Source: JAXGYX01 sp964487355 (GTDB lineage: Bacteria > Bacillota > Clostridia > Saccharofermentanales > Fastidiosipilaceae). From it: a stretch of DNA of 57,293 nucleotides. Positions 18,582-27,490 of the stretch are shown here, piece after piece. Made by a program: the position numbers and the translations under genes. Every line of letters begins with the position of its first letter. The first letter of the stretch is position 1. The notes under the pieces were generated by a model. The model was given only the letters and a program-made list of their open reading frames with translations. It was not told the DNA's origin and made no database searches. The stretch spans positions 1 to 57,293 of the forward strand of contig CAZAPS010000007.1 of the NCBI GenBank assembly GCA_964487355.1, read 5' to 3'.

Positions 18582-19682
18582 ATGCGAATTGATCAACAAT
18601 CATCCGCTGTGCGTAAAACGGATCGTCACCGCGAAGATCAGAGCGTCAGCGGCCCGCCAAAACAATATATTTATGATGTGACTGTCGAAGAGTTGGACAA
18701 CTGGCTGGACAGACATGGTTATCCGCCGTATCGTTCGCGGCAGATTCGCCAATGGCTGTCCAAAGGTGCGCGCGATGTCGAAGATCTCATCAACATTCCC
18801 GCGCGATTGCGCGCGGATCTGCGTCAAAGCTTTGATTTTAAAGGTCTGACGCTGATTGAGGCGATTTCATCCAAGTTAGACGACACTGTGAAATATGTTT
18901 TTCAGTTGACCGATGGCAATCTCATTGAGAGCGTGTTTATGAAGTATAAACAGGGCGCTTCGGTCTGCGTGTCTTCGCAGTCGGGCTGCGCCATGGGCTG
19001 CCGCTTTTGCGCGTCGACAGGAGCCGGATTCGGACGCGATCTGACCGGCGGGGAGATGGCCGCCCAAGTCGCGCTGATTGGTCGGGATCGCAAAACCCGA
19101 ATCGACCACGCCACCGTCATGGGCATAGGTGAGCCATTGGACAACTTTGACAACCTGGTGCGATTTTTGCGCTACGCGAACTCTCCGCAGGGGCTGAACA
19201 TCAGCATGCGCCGCGTCACGGTCTCAACTTGTGGCCTGGTCCCACAGATCTTACAGTTGGCGAATCTGAAATTGCCGATCACTCTGGCGGTCTCGCTGCA
19301 CGCGCCCAACGATCAGATCCGCGAATCTTTGATGCCGGTCGCCAAACAGTGGTCGCTCAGAGAGCTGATGGACGCCTGCCGTGTTTATCAACAAATGACC
19401 AAGCGTCGGATAACTTAAGAGTACGCGCTGTTTGATCAGATCAATGACCAACCCGCCTGCGCCGAACAATTGGCCAACTTATTAAAAGGACAGCTTTGCC
19501 ACGTCAATCTGATTCCCGGCAACAACTTGCAAAGTGGCGGCTTGACGCGCAGCAAAGACAAGGCCATCCAAGCATTTCAAACCATCCTTACTTCACACAA
19601 GATCGCCTGCACAGTCAGGCGGGAGCTGGGAACTGACATATCCGCCGCCTGTGGTCAATTGAGGAGAAATCGAACGGTATGA
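18582..19682 (+). pseudogene. rlmN: Dual-specificity 23S rRNA/tRNA adenine-C2 methyltransferase, interrupted by in-frame TAA
   Basis: Radical-SAM enzyme that methylates A2503 of 23S rRNA and A37 of some tRNAs. Starting at ATG 18582 (CGGAGAAAAAT upstream), the cluster cysteines CAMGCRFC are at residues 136-143 and the first catalytic Cys is residue 129. Codon 279 (19416-19418) is TAA, right after TKRRIT, where RlmN normally has a hydrophobic residue and then EYAL. The same frame then continues EYALFDQIND...VRRELGTDISAACGQLR to 19682, where it overlaps stp by ATGA. The methyl-carrier Cys (residue 357, AACGQL) lies after the stop, so the short product should be inactive. The stretch NLIPGNNLQSGGL is also unusual against the family's NLIP.NP. 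Decay, sequencing error or readthrough are all possible. Confidence 0.9.
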
Positions 19683-20428
19683 ACAGCAAAGGACATATTC
19701 AATTCGCCGCCCTCACCGACATGGGCCTGACGCGGCGCAACAACGAAGACTCCTACATGGTGCTCAGTGGTGCAGGCGCCACTTATGTCGTGATTTTGGC
19801 GGATGGCATGGGTGGACACAAGCGCGGAGAGCTGGCCTCGAGCATCGCGGTCAAATATATTTCCGAACGGTTGTCTCAGGACATGAAAGCCGGCATGTCA
19901 ATCGACGAGATCATCATCCTGGTGCGCGGCGTCATCGAGAAGGCGAATGTCCGCGTGCATTTAAAGTCATTGGATGACGAAAACAACGAGGGAATGGGCA
20001 CGACCGTCACCGTTGGAATTTTTCAAAATAATCATCTGGTTGTCGCCCATGTCGGTGACTGCCGCGCCTATCTGATGCATCTGGGCGAACTCATGCACCT
20101 GACGCTGGATCACACATTGGTTCAGTCCATGGTGGACCGCGGTGAGTTGACCGTGGACCAGGCGATCAACCACCCCAAGCGCAATGTGGTGACAAGGGCG
20201 CTGGGCACACCGGAGTACACATCACCGGATGTCGCGGTTTATGATATTGGAAAGGGTGACCGGATTTTATTTTCCACCGACGGGCTGCACGACTATGTGG
20301 AAGAGTCCGAGATTTTTCGCATATTGAAAGAGGCGGACACGCCCAAGGCCGCGGTTACCTCTCTGGTGGATCTGGCGAACCACGCCGGTGGGGCGGACAA
20401 CATCACGGTTGTCGTTGGATTCGCGTAG
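19679..20428 (+). CDS. stp: PP2C-family Ser/Thr protein phosphatase
   Basis: Phosphatase that reverses phosphorylation by the adjacent PASTA kinase; known as PrpC or Stp. The metal-binding motifs are visible: GLTRRNNEDSY, VILADGMGGHKRGE, HVGDCRAYL, and the C-terminal DNITVVVGFA. The length of 249 aa is typical. It starts inside the rlmN stop (ATGA) and is followed 95 bp later by prkC, the standard order in Bacillota. Confidence 0.96.
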   Translation: MNSKGHIQFAALTDMGLTRRNNEDSYMVLSGAGATYVVILADGMGGHKRGELASSIAVKYISERLSQDMKAGMSIDEIIILVRGVIEKANVRVHLKSLDDENNEGMGTTVTVGIFQNNHLVVAHVGDCRAYLMHLGELMHLTLDHTLVQSMVDRGELTVDQAINHPKRNVVTRALGTPEYTSPDVAVYDIGKGDRILFSTDGLHDYVEESEIFRILKEADTPKAAVTSLVDLANHAGGADNITVVVGFA

Positions 20429-20523
20429 AAGCTTAACGGACCGCCCGACCTAGCCGTCGGCAGTGGTCCCGATTAATTATAAATCAATGTTTAAAGATTA
20501 TTGTTATGAGGTGTTAACGGAAA

Positions 20524-22545
20524 ATGGAAGAAGTGACCAGGTCAACGATCACAACCGGTACGAAACTGGGCAATCATTATCAAATCATTCGTCTAATTGG
20601 CACCGGAGGCATGGCGCTCGTCTATCTGGCGGTCGATCAGCGAACCGGTAGAGATGTCGCAGTGAAGATTTTGAAATCCGAGCTCGCGCAGGACGAAGAA
20701 TTTGTACGCCGATTTGACACCGAGGCAAAGGCCGCGTCCAGTCTGTCGCATCCCAACATTGTTAAGGTCTTGAGTGTCGGTGAGGACAAAGGCGTTCGAT
20801 ATATGATTCAAGAATATGTCGAAGGCACCACGCTCAAAGAGTTGATCGACCATTACGGGCGACTGGACTGGAGGGTGGCGGTTCCTGTCGGCACACAGGT
20901 CGCGCTGGCGCTCGAGAACGCGCACGCGGCGGGCATTGTGCACCGGGATATCAAACCCCACAATATCATGGTGACTCCGGATCGCAAGGCCTTGGTGACT
21001 GATTTTGGCATCGCCCGCGCCTCCACCTCGAACACAATCACGTTGACCAGCGGAAACGCCATGGGGTCCGTCCATTATTTCTCTCCCGAACAGGCCAGAG
21101 GCGGCATGGTGGGACTCAAAGCAGATATCTATTCATTGGGCATTTTAATGTATGAGATGTTGACCGGAGATGTGCCGTTTGACGGTGAGACGCCGGTCGC
21201 CGTCGCGATCAAACACCTTCAGGAGCAACCCAAGTCTCCACATGAGTTGTACAGCGACATTCCGATCGGCATTTCCAACATCATTATGAAGTGCATCCGT
21301 AAATCACCGGGTGAGCGGTACGCCAGCGCTCGGGAGTTGATCAATGAGCTGGACAGCTTCATGTTGAATCCGGACGGTGAGTATGGTGTCGTGGACGTGA
21401 CGGACGATTTCGCCGCCACGACCAATCAGGGAAGTCCTCTGATGGAGGAGACAAACTATCAAAAGGTCAAAGAGCTCGAGAAATCCATCGCCCAGCGCCG
21501 CTCGAGTCGAAAAAAGGAGACCGGACTGGTGGTCGCCGTGGTGACCGTGCTGGCTCTTTTGATCGTGGCCGGCGTGATTTTAATGGCGCGGTCCATGCGT
21601 TCACAACAAGTTGTCGGAGCGGACTATGAAATGCCAAACTTTGTCGGTGTCACTTTGCCCGAAGCGTTGGCTGAACTGCAAAAAAATGGGATCGACACCA
21701 GCAAAGTCAGGATATCCCAGACGCCTTCCGACTCCTACCCCGCCAATCAGATCGTCGAACAGTATCCCGAAGAGGGCAAAATGATCAAGCCCACGAGCAT
21801 CACGGACATTAGCCTTGTTGTCAGTGAAGGAGCCGACAAGCTGCGCCTCAAGGATTACACTTTCGCCGAATTCAACGCGGTCTGGAAAGAACTGTCCTCA
21901 AGCGAGTTTAATTACGATGTGAAAGTGGTGCATGAGAACAACTCGGAGGTGCCGGTCAATTACATCATCCGCACCGATCCGGCGGCCGGCACTGTGATGT
22001 CGGTCGGAGCCACGATCACTCTATACGTCAGCGATGGAATGGAAGATGTAGAAGTGCCTGACATCAAGGGCAAGCAGAGGGATGTCGCGATCAAAATGTT
22101 GACCGAAGCCAATCTAAACTCCGATATCACGGTGGACAGCGCCAATCCGGATCTACCCGCGGCCGACCAGTACGTGATCAACTTCAGTCCGGGGGCGGGA
22201 ACCAAGGTGCCCGCGGGCACCACGATACGAATTGTCTTCGGCAGCCATAGCGAGGCGTTCCCGACGACCACGACGACGACGGAGACGACGACGACCCGTC
22301 CACCGACGACGCTGCCGCCGACAACCACAACCGAGCCGCCGACGACCACAACCACCGCGCCGCCCGCGACCAGTCCGACGACCGAGTCCGCCCCGCCAAC
22401 GACCACGCCACCTTCAACCGAGCCGCCGGCCATCTCATCCGGCTCCGCCTCCACGGACTCAGGCATCAGCCCCGGTCCCAACAATCAATATCAAAGACCG
22501 GCAAACGCCTTTGGCTCTCCGGATGTCGCGGTGAACGATGAGTGA
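20524..22545 (+). CDS. prkC: Ser/Thr protein kinase with PASTA domains
   Basis: Membrane kinase that senses muropeptides or lipid II and controls cell-wall metabolism. The kinase domain (about 19-280) has GTGGMALV, Lys48, HRDIKPHN (Asp142) and DFG at 160-162. A single transmembrane helix spans about 334-356. Three PASTA units follow (roughly 369-435, 436-505, 506-575). The C-terminus is unusual: about 60 residues made almost only of Thr and Pro (578-640), then a Ser/Gly end. This tail resembles a cell-wall-spanning or O-glycosylated linker. The stop overlaps rsgA by 8 bp. Confidence 0.96.
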   Translation: MEEVTRSTITTGTKLGNHYQIIRLIGTGGMALVYLAVDQRTGRDVAVKILKSELAQDEEFVRRFDTEAKAASSLSHPNIVKVLSVGEDKGVRYMIQEYVEGTTLKELIDHYGRLDWRVAVPVGTQVALALENAHAAGIVHRDIKPHNIMVTPDRKALVTDFGIARASTSNTITLTSGNAMGSVHYFSPEQARGGMVGLKADIYSLGILMYEMLTGDVPFDGETPVAVAIKHLQEQPKSPHELYSDIPIGISNIIMKCIRKSPGERYASARELINELDSFMLNPDGEYGVVDVTDDFAATTNQGSPLMEETNYQKVKELEKSIAQRRSSRKKETGLVVAVVTVLALLIVAGVILMARSMRSQQVVGADYEMPNFVGVTLPEALAELQKNGIDTSKVRISQTPSDSYPANQIVEQYPEEGKMIKPTSITDISLVVSEGADKLRLKDYTFAEFNAVWKELSSSEFNYDVKVVHENNSEVPVNYIIRTDPAAGTVMSVGATITLYVSDGMEDVEVPDIKGKQRDVAIKMLTEANLNSDITVDSANPDLPAADQYVINFSPGAGTKVPAGTTIRIVFGSHSEAFPTTTTTTETTTTRPPTTLPPTTTTEPPTTTTTAPPATSPTTESAPPTTTPPSTEPPAISSGSASTDSGISPGPNNQYQRPANAFGSPDVAVNDE

Positions 22546-23545
22546 GTCAAACAATTGGGTGAAAGATCCACGTTATCCCGATCTTGAAGGCAAGTCGTTC
22601 CCGGGAATGATTCTGAAAGGTGTGGGGGGAATCTACACAATCGAGCTGAGCGATGGCAGGAAAATATTCGCCAAGCCCAGAGGTATCTTTCGCAAACATA
22701 ATCTGACCCCGACACCCGGTGATGACGTGAAGTGCACGTTGACCGGAGATGACCAAATACCGGCCCGGATTGACCGGATCGAGGAGCGCGGCAATCTGTT
22801 GATCCGTCCACCCATCGCGAACATTGACATCTTATATCTGACATTCTCGGTTCAAGACCCCGATCCGGATTTTCTGTTGCTCGACAAGCTGCTGATCGCC
22901 TGTGGCGCGTTGCGCATTAAGCCAACCATCTTGATCACCAAAGCGGATTTGGATCGTCCGGGCGCCAAGCGGCTGGCGAGCTGTTATGCAAAAAGCGGAT
23001 TCGCCACCAACGTGAGTGCGAAGGATCAGTCTGACGAATTGGATCGACAGATCAAAGATCAGTGCGGCAGACACCTTACAATCGCCTTCGCCGGACCGTC
23101 CGGAACCGGAAAATCGACAGTCGTCAATCGTCTGATGGGAGAAAAAGTCATGGAAACCGGGTCCCTCAGCGAAAAACTGGGGCGTGGCAGGCACACGACC
23201 CGACACGTTGAGCTGATACCCTGCGCGGGAGGATATCTGACCGACACGCCGGGATTCACGTCTTTGGAGCTTGCGGACATGGGGATCGAACCCGAGGAGG
23301 TGATACTGGGCTATCCGGAATTCGAGAATCTGGTTGAAGGCTGTCGGTTCAACACCTGCCGGCATCTCGATGAACCGGGTTGCGCGGTGCGGACGTTTGT
23401 CGAGCGGCCTGAACTGGAATCGGACTCAAATGGACCCGGAGCCTGTGAGTTCGAACAGCATCTTGCGGACAGACTGGACCGCTACCAATTATTTCGTAAA
23501 CAATTAGATGATATTCCCATTTACTTAAGAAAAAAACGGAGGTGA
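22538..23545 (+). CDS. rsgA: Small ribosomal subunit biogenesis GTPase
   Basis: Circularly permuted GTPase that checks late 30S maturation. An N-terminal OB fold is followed by the G motifs in permuted order: TKAD (G4), then GPSGTGKST (G1) and DTPGF (G3). The C-terminal zinc motif is C-x4-C-x-H-x5-C within GCRFNTCRHLDEPGC, exactly as in RsgA. The length of 335 aa is slightly above average. It overlaps prkC and is followed by rpe, the conserved Bacillota order. Confidence 0.96.
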   Translation: MSESNNWVKDPRYPDLEGKSFPGMILKGVGGIYTIELSDGRKIFAKPRGIFRKHNLTPTPGDDVKCTLTGDDQIPARIDRIEERGNLLIRPPIANIDILYLTFSVQDPDPDFLLLDKLLIACGALRIKPTILITKADLDRPGAKRLASCYAKSGFATNVSAKDQSDELDRQIKDQCGRHLTIAFAGPSGTGKSTVVNRLMGEKVMETGSLSEKLGRGRHTTRHVELIPCAGGYLTDTPGFTSLELADMGIEPEEVILGYPEFENLVEGCRFNTCRHLDEPGCAVRTFVERPELESDSNGPGACEFEQHLADRLDRYQLFRKQLDDIPIYLRKKRR

Positions 23546-23548
23546 CTT

Positions 23549-24235
23549 ATGAAATTAAAACCGTACAGCGAGTGCAAGGGTGAAGTGATGATTTGTCCAT
23601 CCATCCTTTCGGCCGATTTCGCGAATTTGGGTGAGGACGTTCGACTGGTGTCAAACCACGCGGACACCATTCATGTCGATGTGATGGACGGTGTGTTTGT
23701 ACCGAACATCACGATCGGCATGCCGGTCGTCAAGGCGATCCGACCTTATACCGATCTGCCGATTGATGTGCATTTGATGATCCAGGATCCCGCGCCGTTT
23801 ATCAATGACTTCGCCAACGCCGGCGCTGATCTGATCACCGTGCACGCCGAAACCTGTCCGCACCTTCATCGCGTGACTCAGCAGATCCGCGACGCGGGCT
23901 GTGGAGTCGGCGTGGTCATCAATCCGGCGACCTCGCTTTGCGCCGTCGAGGAGATATTGCCGGAAGTCGACCTGGTCTTGCTGATGAGTGTGAATCCGGG
24001 ATTTGGCGGACAAAAATATATCAAGGCGACAACCGACAAGATCCGTCGTCTACGCGCCATGATGAATGAGCGCGGCATCGATGCCCATATACAGGTGGAC
24101 GGTGGCATCACGACAACCACCATCAAAGAAGTGTATGAGGCGGGAGCGAACCTACTCGTCGCCGGTTCCGCCTGCTATGGAACCGACGATCCCTGCGAAG
24201 CCATATCCTCGTTGAAGCGATGCGCGCTGTCGTAA
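23549..24235 (+). CDS. rpe: Ribulose-phosphate 3-epimerase
   Basis: Interconverts ribulose-5-P and xylulose-5-P in the pentose phosphate pathway. TIM-barrel motifs are ICPSILSADFANLG, HVDVMDGVFVPNITIG and MSVNPGFGGQKYI, ending with VDGGITTTTI. The ATG at 23549 follows GGAGGTGA (23538-23545), so the protein has about 13 residues before the usual MICPSILSADF start. The internal ATG at 23588 also has a GGTGA upstream and could be used. It overlaps thiN by 16 bp. Confidence 0.95.
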   Translation: MKLKPYSECKGEVMICPSILSADFANLGEDVRLVSNHADTIHVDVMDGVFVPNITIGMPVVKAIRPYTDLPIDVHLMIQDPAPFINDFANAGADLITVHAETCPHLHRVTQQIRDAGCGVGVVINPATSLCAVEEILPEVDLVLLMSVNPGFGGQKYIKATTDKIRRLRAMMNERGIDAHIQVDGGITTTTIKEVYEAGANLLVAGSACYGTDDPCEAISSLKRCALS

Positions 24236-24909
24236 GCTTGAGTGGCCGATTTCAACCGCGCCAGATGCTCCGTGTCCGAATCGAGGAGGCGGAGCATCTT
24301 ATCGCCGCCGACGGCGGTTTGGACCATTTTCACAAGCTGGGCATTCTGCCCGACGAATGGATGGGCGACATGGATTCGGTGAGTGAAGAGGCGCGCGCCT
24401 GGCTGTCGCGCCATCAAAACCGGGTCCAAATCCGGCGTTTCGATCCCGACAAGGATTTCACTGACGGAGAGCTGGCCTTGCGCGCGGCGGTTGAAAGCGG
24501 AGCCGACGAGATCTTGATCATTGGCGCGTTCAGCGAGGTGCGGCCCGATCATATGCTGGCGAATATTTTGATGGCGGCCAAAACCGCCGCCCAATTTGAG
24601 CGAGCGATCGAATTGACCGATGGAGAGACCGGCTGCCATATTCTGGTCGGCCCCTGTAAAATCAGGTTCAATTCGGCGGACGCCGTCGACATGATGATTT
24701 CCTTGTTGCCGTTGACCGAGCGGTTGACCGGTGTGTCCTACACCGGCTTGCGCTACACCTTGCGCGATCACACCCTTTCATTTGGGTCCGCCCGGGCGAT
24801 CAGCAACTCGATCGACCCGCGTTCGTCCGAATTCACAATCGAGATTCAAAGTGGCAGCGGCGCTTTGTTCATCACACCGGACGATGCGCACAGTCCATCT
24901 TTGCTATAA
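24220..24909 (+). CDS. thiN: Thiamine pyrophosphokinase
   Basis: Makes thiamine diphosphate from thiamine and ATP. The active-site sequence AADGGLDHFHKLGILPDEWMGDMDSV matches the family pattern ADGG...P...GD.DS, and RFDPDKDFTDGELAL is the second conserved block. The C-terminal beta domain shows TYTGLRYTL-like residues GVSYTGLRYTL. The 229-aa length is typical. It starts within the rpe end, following the conserved rsgA-rpe-thiN order. Confidence 0.93.
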   Translation: MRAVVSLSGRFQPRQMLRVRIEEAEHLIAADGGLDHFHKLGILPDEWMGDMDSVSEEARAWLSRHQNRVQIRRFDPDKDFTDGELALRAAVESGADEILIIGAFSEVRPDHMLANILMAAKTAAQFERAIELTDGETGCHILVGPCKIRFNSADAVDMMISLLPLTERLTGVSYTGLRYTLRDHTLSFGSARAISNSIDPRSSEFTIEIQSGSGALFITPDDAHSPSLL

Positions 24910-24910
24910 T
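24902..24910 (+). promoter_or_regulatory. Extended -10 promoter for the cupin gene
   Basis: TGCTATAAT matches the extended -10 consensus TGnTATAAT and overlaps the last codons of thiN. No good -35 box is seen. It would give a leader of about 40 nt before the ATG at 24954. Confidence 0.6.
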
Positions 24911-24953
24911 TTGTCTGTTCAAATTAATTTGGAAAATAAAAGGAGACCGTGAC

Positions 24954-25301
24954 ATGATTATTGACACCAATGCGATTCCCGAAATTGTCAGAGAAAATGC
25001 CTATGGCGGGGCCGGACAACTGCTGTCCCGACCGATGCTCAGCGAAGACCAATGGCATGGCGTGATCAAGCTTTGCAACCGTCTGCGCATGAAGCCGGGC
25101 AGTGAGATCGGTTACCACACACATACCGGCGACTTTGAGCTCTACTACATATTAAAGGGCACCGGCGTCGTGAACGACAATGGAGTGGAAAAACCGGTCG
25201 GTCCGGGCTCATTGGTATACACTCCGGACGGCGACAGCCACAGTTTGCTGAACACCGGAGACGATGAGATGGAATTGCTGGCCATCGTGCTGAAGGTTTG
25301 A
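24954..25301 (+). CDS. Small single-domain cupin protein
   Basis: A 115-aa beta-barrel cupin. Cupin motif 1 is clear: GSEIGYHTHTGDFELYYILKG, with His-x-His and a Glu as likely metal ligands. Motif 2 is PGSLVYTPDGDSHSLLN, with the third His. Such proteins bind a metal and often a small sugar or acid, but the substrate cannot be told. AAGGAGA lies 7 nt upstream of the ATG. It sits alone between thiN and aroD with its own promoter. Confidence 0.85.
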   Translation: MIIDTNAIPEIVRENAYGGAGQLLSRPMLSEDQWHGVIKLCNRLRMKPGSEIGYHTHTGDFELYYILKGTGVVNDNGVEKPVGPGSLVYTPDGDSHSLLNTGDDEMELLAIVLKV

Positions 25302-25352
25302 GCTAAATTAAAATAACGGCGATGGATTGAGCAACAAAGAATTGAGCGTGAA

Positions 25353-26108
25353 ATGATGTGTGAAAAAACGATTCTCCTTGGCGGTCATCCGATCACAAAA
25401 TCCACAGTCAGTGTTTTTGTGCCGTTGACCGGACGCACGGTGGAAGAGTTGGAGCGGGAAGCGAGCGCGCTGTCCTGTTGTGACGCCGCCGAATGGAGGG
25501 TGGATCATTTCCTAACGGGCGCGGCCCGCGCTGATTTGACGACGGCCTACCTGGCTCTGCGCGAGCGGACCGATTTGCCAATCATCTTTACCTATCGCTC
25601 ACATGGCGAGGGTGGCGCGCACACGGCGGACGAGGACGATTATTTCGCTCTTCTGACCTCAGCCATCGAGCTGAAATTGGGCGACGCGATCGACATCGAA
25701 CTGTTTCATGACCGGTCGAGAATTGATCAGCTGGTGTTTCTGGCGCGCAAAGCCGGTTTGACCGTGATCTTATCCAATCACGATTTCACACGGACACCGG
25801 ATGATGATGAGTTGGAACGAAGGGTGCTGGAGATGGTCAGGCGAGGAGCCGACATCCCCAAAATCGCCTGCATGCCTCAGACCAAAGACGATGTGATCCG
25901 CATGTTGAATCTATCCTTTCGCATGAGCCGAAAACTCGACGGCCCGCTGGTCGCGATCTCGATGGGCCGGCTCGGCCTGATCACAAGGATCGCAGGTGAG
26001 CTGTTTGGCTCAAACATCAGTTTCGGCAGTGGTGTTCAAGCCAGCGCGCCCGGTCAGATCAAGGCGTGCGAGTTGAAAGAGCTGCTGGATCTTTTCTCAA
26101 TTCAATAA
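25353..26108 (+). CDS. aroD: Type I 3-dehydroquinate dehydratase
   Basis: Third step of the shikimate pathway. The catalytic His is in ILSNHDFTRTP and the Schiff-base Lys is in DIPKIACMPQT. EWRVDHF near residue 47 matches the family's E.R.D motif. ISMGRLGLITR near the C-terminus is also typical. The length of 251 aa is normal. Two ATGs (25353 and 25356) are adjacent and the ribosome site is weak. aroE follows after 70 bp, an aroD-aroE pair. Confidence 0.95.
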   Translation: MMCEKTILLGGHPITKSTVSVFVPLTGRTVEELEREASALSCCDAAEWRVDHFLTGAARADLTTAYLALRERTDLPIIFTYRSHGEGGAHTADEDDYFALLTSAIELKLGDAIDIELFHDRSRIDQLVFLARKAGLTVILSNHDFTRTPDDDELERRVLEMVRRGADIPKIACMPQTKDDVIRMLNLSFRMSRKLDGPLVAISMGRLGLITRIAGELFGSNISFGSGVQASAPGQIKACELKELLDLFSIQ

Positions 26109-26178
26109 GTAAAAGCGCCTCACCCGCGGCGATTGATTGTGGATCAAAGGCAGGTGGCGCCGGAAAGGACGTGCGTTC

Positions 26179-27105
26179 GTGAGCATTCGGCAGGAGTTTG
26201 ATGATCAATTTGACAAAATGGACATAACCGGCACGACCGGATTGTTGGCTTTGCTCGGCTCACCGGTCGCGCATTCTCGTTCACCGCAAATGTATAATCT
26301 ATGTTTCGCCGCGCGCCGACAAGATTTTGTCTATGTGGCGTTTGACGTGAACAAGGAGCAAATGCCGGGCGCGCTCGACGCGTTTCGTCTGTTCGGGATA
26401 CGCGGCGGCAATGTGACCATGCCGGGGAAATCCGTGGCTGCCGGTCTGATGGATCACCTCTCGGAAGCCGCGGAACTGTGCGGCGCGGTCAACACCATCG
26501 TCAATGTGGATGGCGCGCTTTGGGGACACAATACCGACGGCGTCGGTTTTGTGCAAAACTTAAAGGACCATGGAGAGAGCGTCGAACGGCGCAAGCTCAC
26601 GCTCGTTGGAGCGGGTGGAGCGGCGACCGCTATTTTGGTTCAATGCGCGCTGGACGGAGCGGCGGAGCTGTCTGTGTTCAGCCGACCCGGCGACAACTAT
26701 TCTCGGATCGCCAAAGTCATTCAAGATCTAAACACGCGTGTGGACGGCTGTAAAATCAGACAATTCGATCTGTCCGATTCCACTTTGCTGCACAGCGAAA
26801 TCGCGGACAGCGACTTTCTGGTCAACGCGACATCGCTTGGCATGTCACCCAGGTCCGACACTTCGATCGTCGACGACACCGCTTGCCTACATAAAGAACT
26901 GGTTGTCTGCGACATTGTCTACAATCCCACGGTCACCAAACTGATGAAAGACGCCACCGCCGGGGGGGTCCGCGCGATCATCGGCGGCGCCGGCATGCTG
27001 CTTTTTCAGGGAGCCGAAGCCTACCGTCTGTTCACCGGAACAGCCATGCCGATCGACTTGGTCAAACGGACGGTATACAAGGATTTATATCCTGGCGTCG
27101 ATTGA
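26179..27105 (+). CDS. aroE: Shikimate dehydrogenase
   Basis: Reduces 3-dehydroshikimate to shikimate with NADPH. The substrate site shows GSPVAHSRSPQMYN, the nucleotide site is VGAGGAATAI, and the catalytic Asp is in GHNTDGVGF. The catalytic Lys lies in NVTMPGKS; the residue before it is Gly, where the family usually has His, Tyr or Phe. A TTG at 26137 is possible, but the GTG at 26179 with GGAAAGGA upstream gives a better family length (308 aa). Confidence 0.93.
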   Translation: MSIRQEFDDQFDKMDITGTTGLLALLGSPVAHSRSPQMYNLCFAARRQDFVYVAFDVNKEQMPGALDAFRLFGIRGGNVTMPGKSVAAGLMDHLSEAAELCGAVNTIVNVDGALWGHNTDGVGFVQNLKDHGESVERRKLTLVGAGGAATAILVQCALDGAAELSVFSRPGDNYSRIAKVIQDLNTRVDGCKIRQFDLSDSTLLHSEIADSDFLVNATSLGMSPRSDTSIVDDTACLHKELVVCDIVYNPTVTKLMKDATAGGVRAIIGGAGMLLFQGAEAYRLFTGTAMPIDLVKRTVYKDLYPGVD

Positions 27106-27183
27106 TCCTTCGGTGTAAAATGGATGGATCCTATCGAATCCCTCCGTAGATTTCGGAATGAATTAAAAATCAGGAGATTGACA

Positions 27184-27393
27184 ATGTTAAAATCGACTAA
27201 ATTGACTAAAGATATGAAAATCCATGAAGTGCTGCGCCTGGACACCTCTTTGGCCTTCATTTTGATGGAAATGGGCATGCACTGCGTCGGCTGTCCGGGA
27301 GCGCAGTCGGAGACACTCGAGGAAGCCTGCGCGGCCCATGGAGTGGCGGTCGACGGCATCATCGAGCGGATGAACAGGCAGTTGGAAAGATAA
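27184..27393 (+). CDS. DUF1858 domain protein
   Basis: A 69-aa protein with the DUF1858 layout: MKIHEVLRLDTSLAFILMEMG followed by MHCVGCPGAQSETLEEAC. The CxxC pair may bind a metal or take part in redox chemistry. The family often sits near hybrid-cluster or disulfide-linked proteins, but here it follows aroE. CAGGAGA sits 6 nt before the ATG at 27184. Function is unknown. Confidence 0.8.
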   Translation: MLKSTKLTKDMKIHEVLRLDTSLAFILMEMGMHCVGCPGAQSETLEEACAAHGVAVDGIIERMNRQLER

Positions 27394-27420
27394 CGATTGA
27401 ACTGTCATCGAAAACCAATA

Positions 27421-27443
27421 AACAGGACCCTAAGGGTCCTGTT
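27421..27443. terminator. Bidirectional terminator between convergent genes
   Basis: A perfect 10-bp stem AACAGGACCC / GGGTCCTGTT has a 3-nt loop. It lies between the DUF1858 gene and the reverse-strand aminotransferase. T-rich stretches flank it on both strands but are interrupted. Confidence 0.75.
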
Positions 27444-27490
27444 TATCAGTTTAACGCCAATACTTGGTTTTATGACGCGAATATTCGTTT

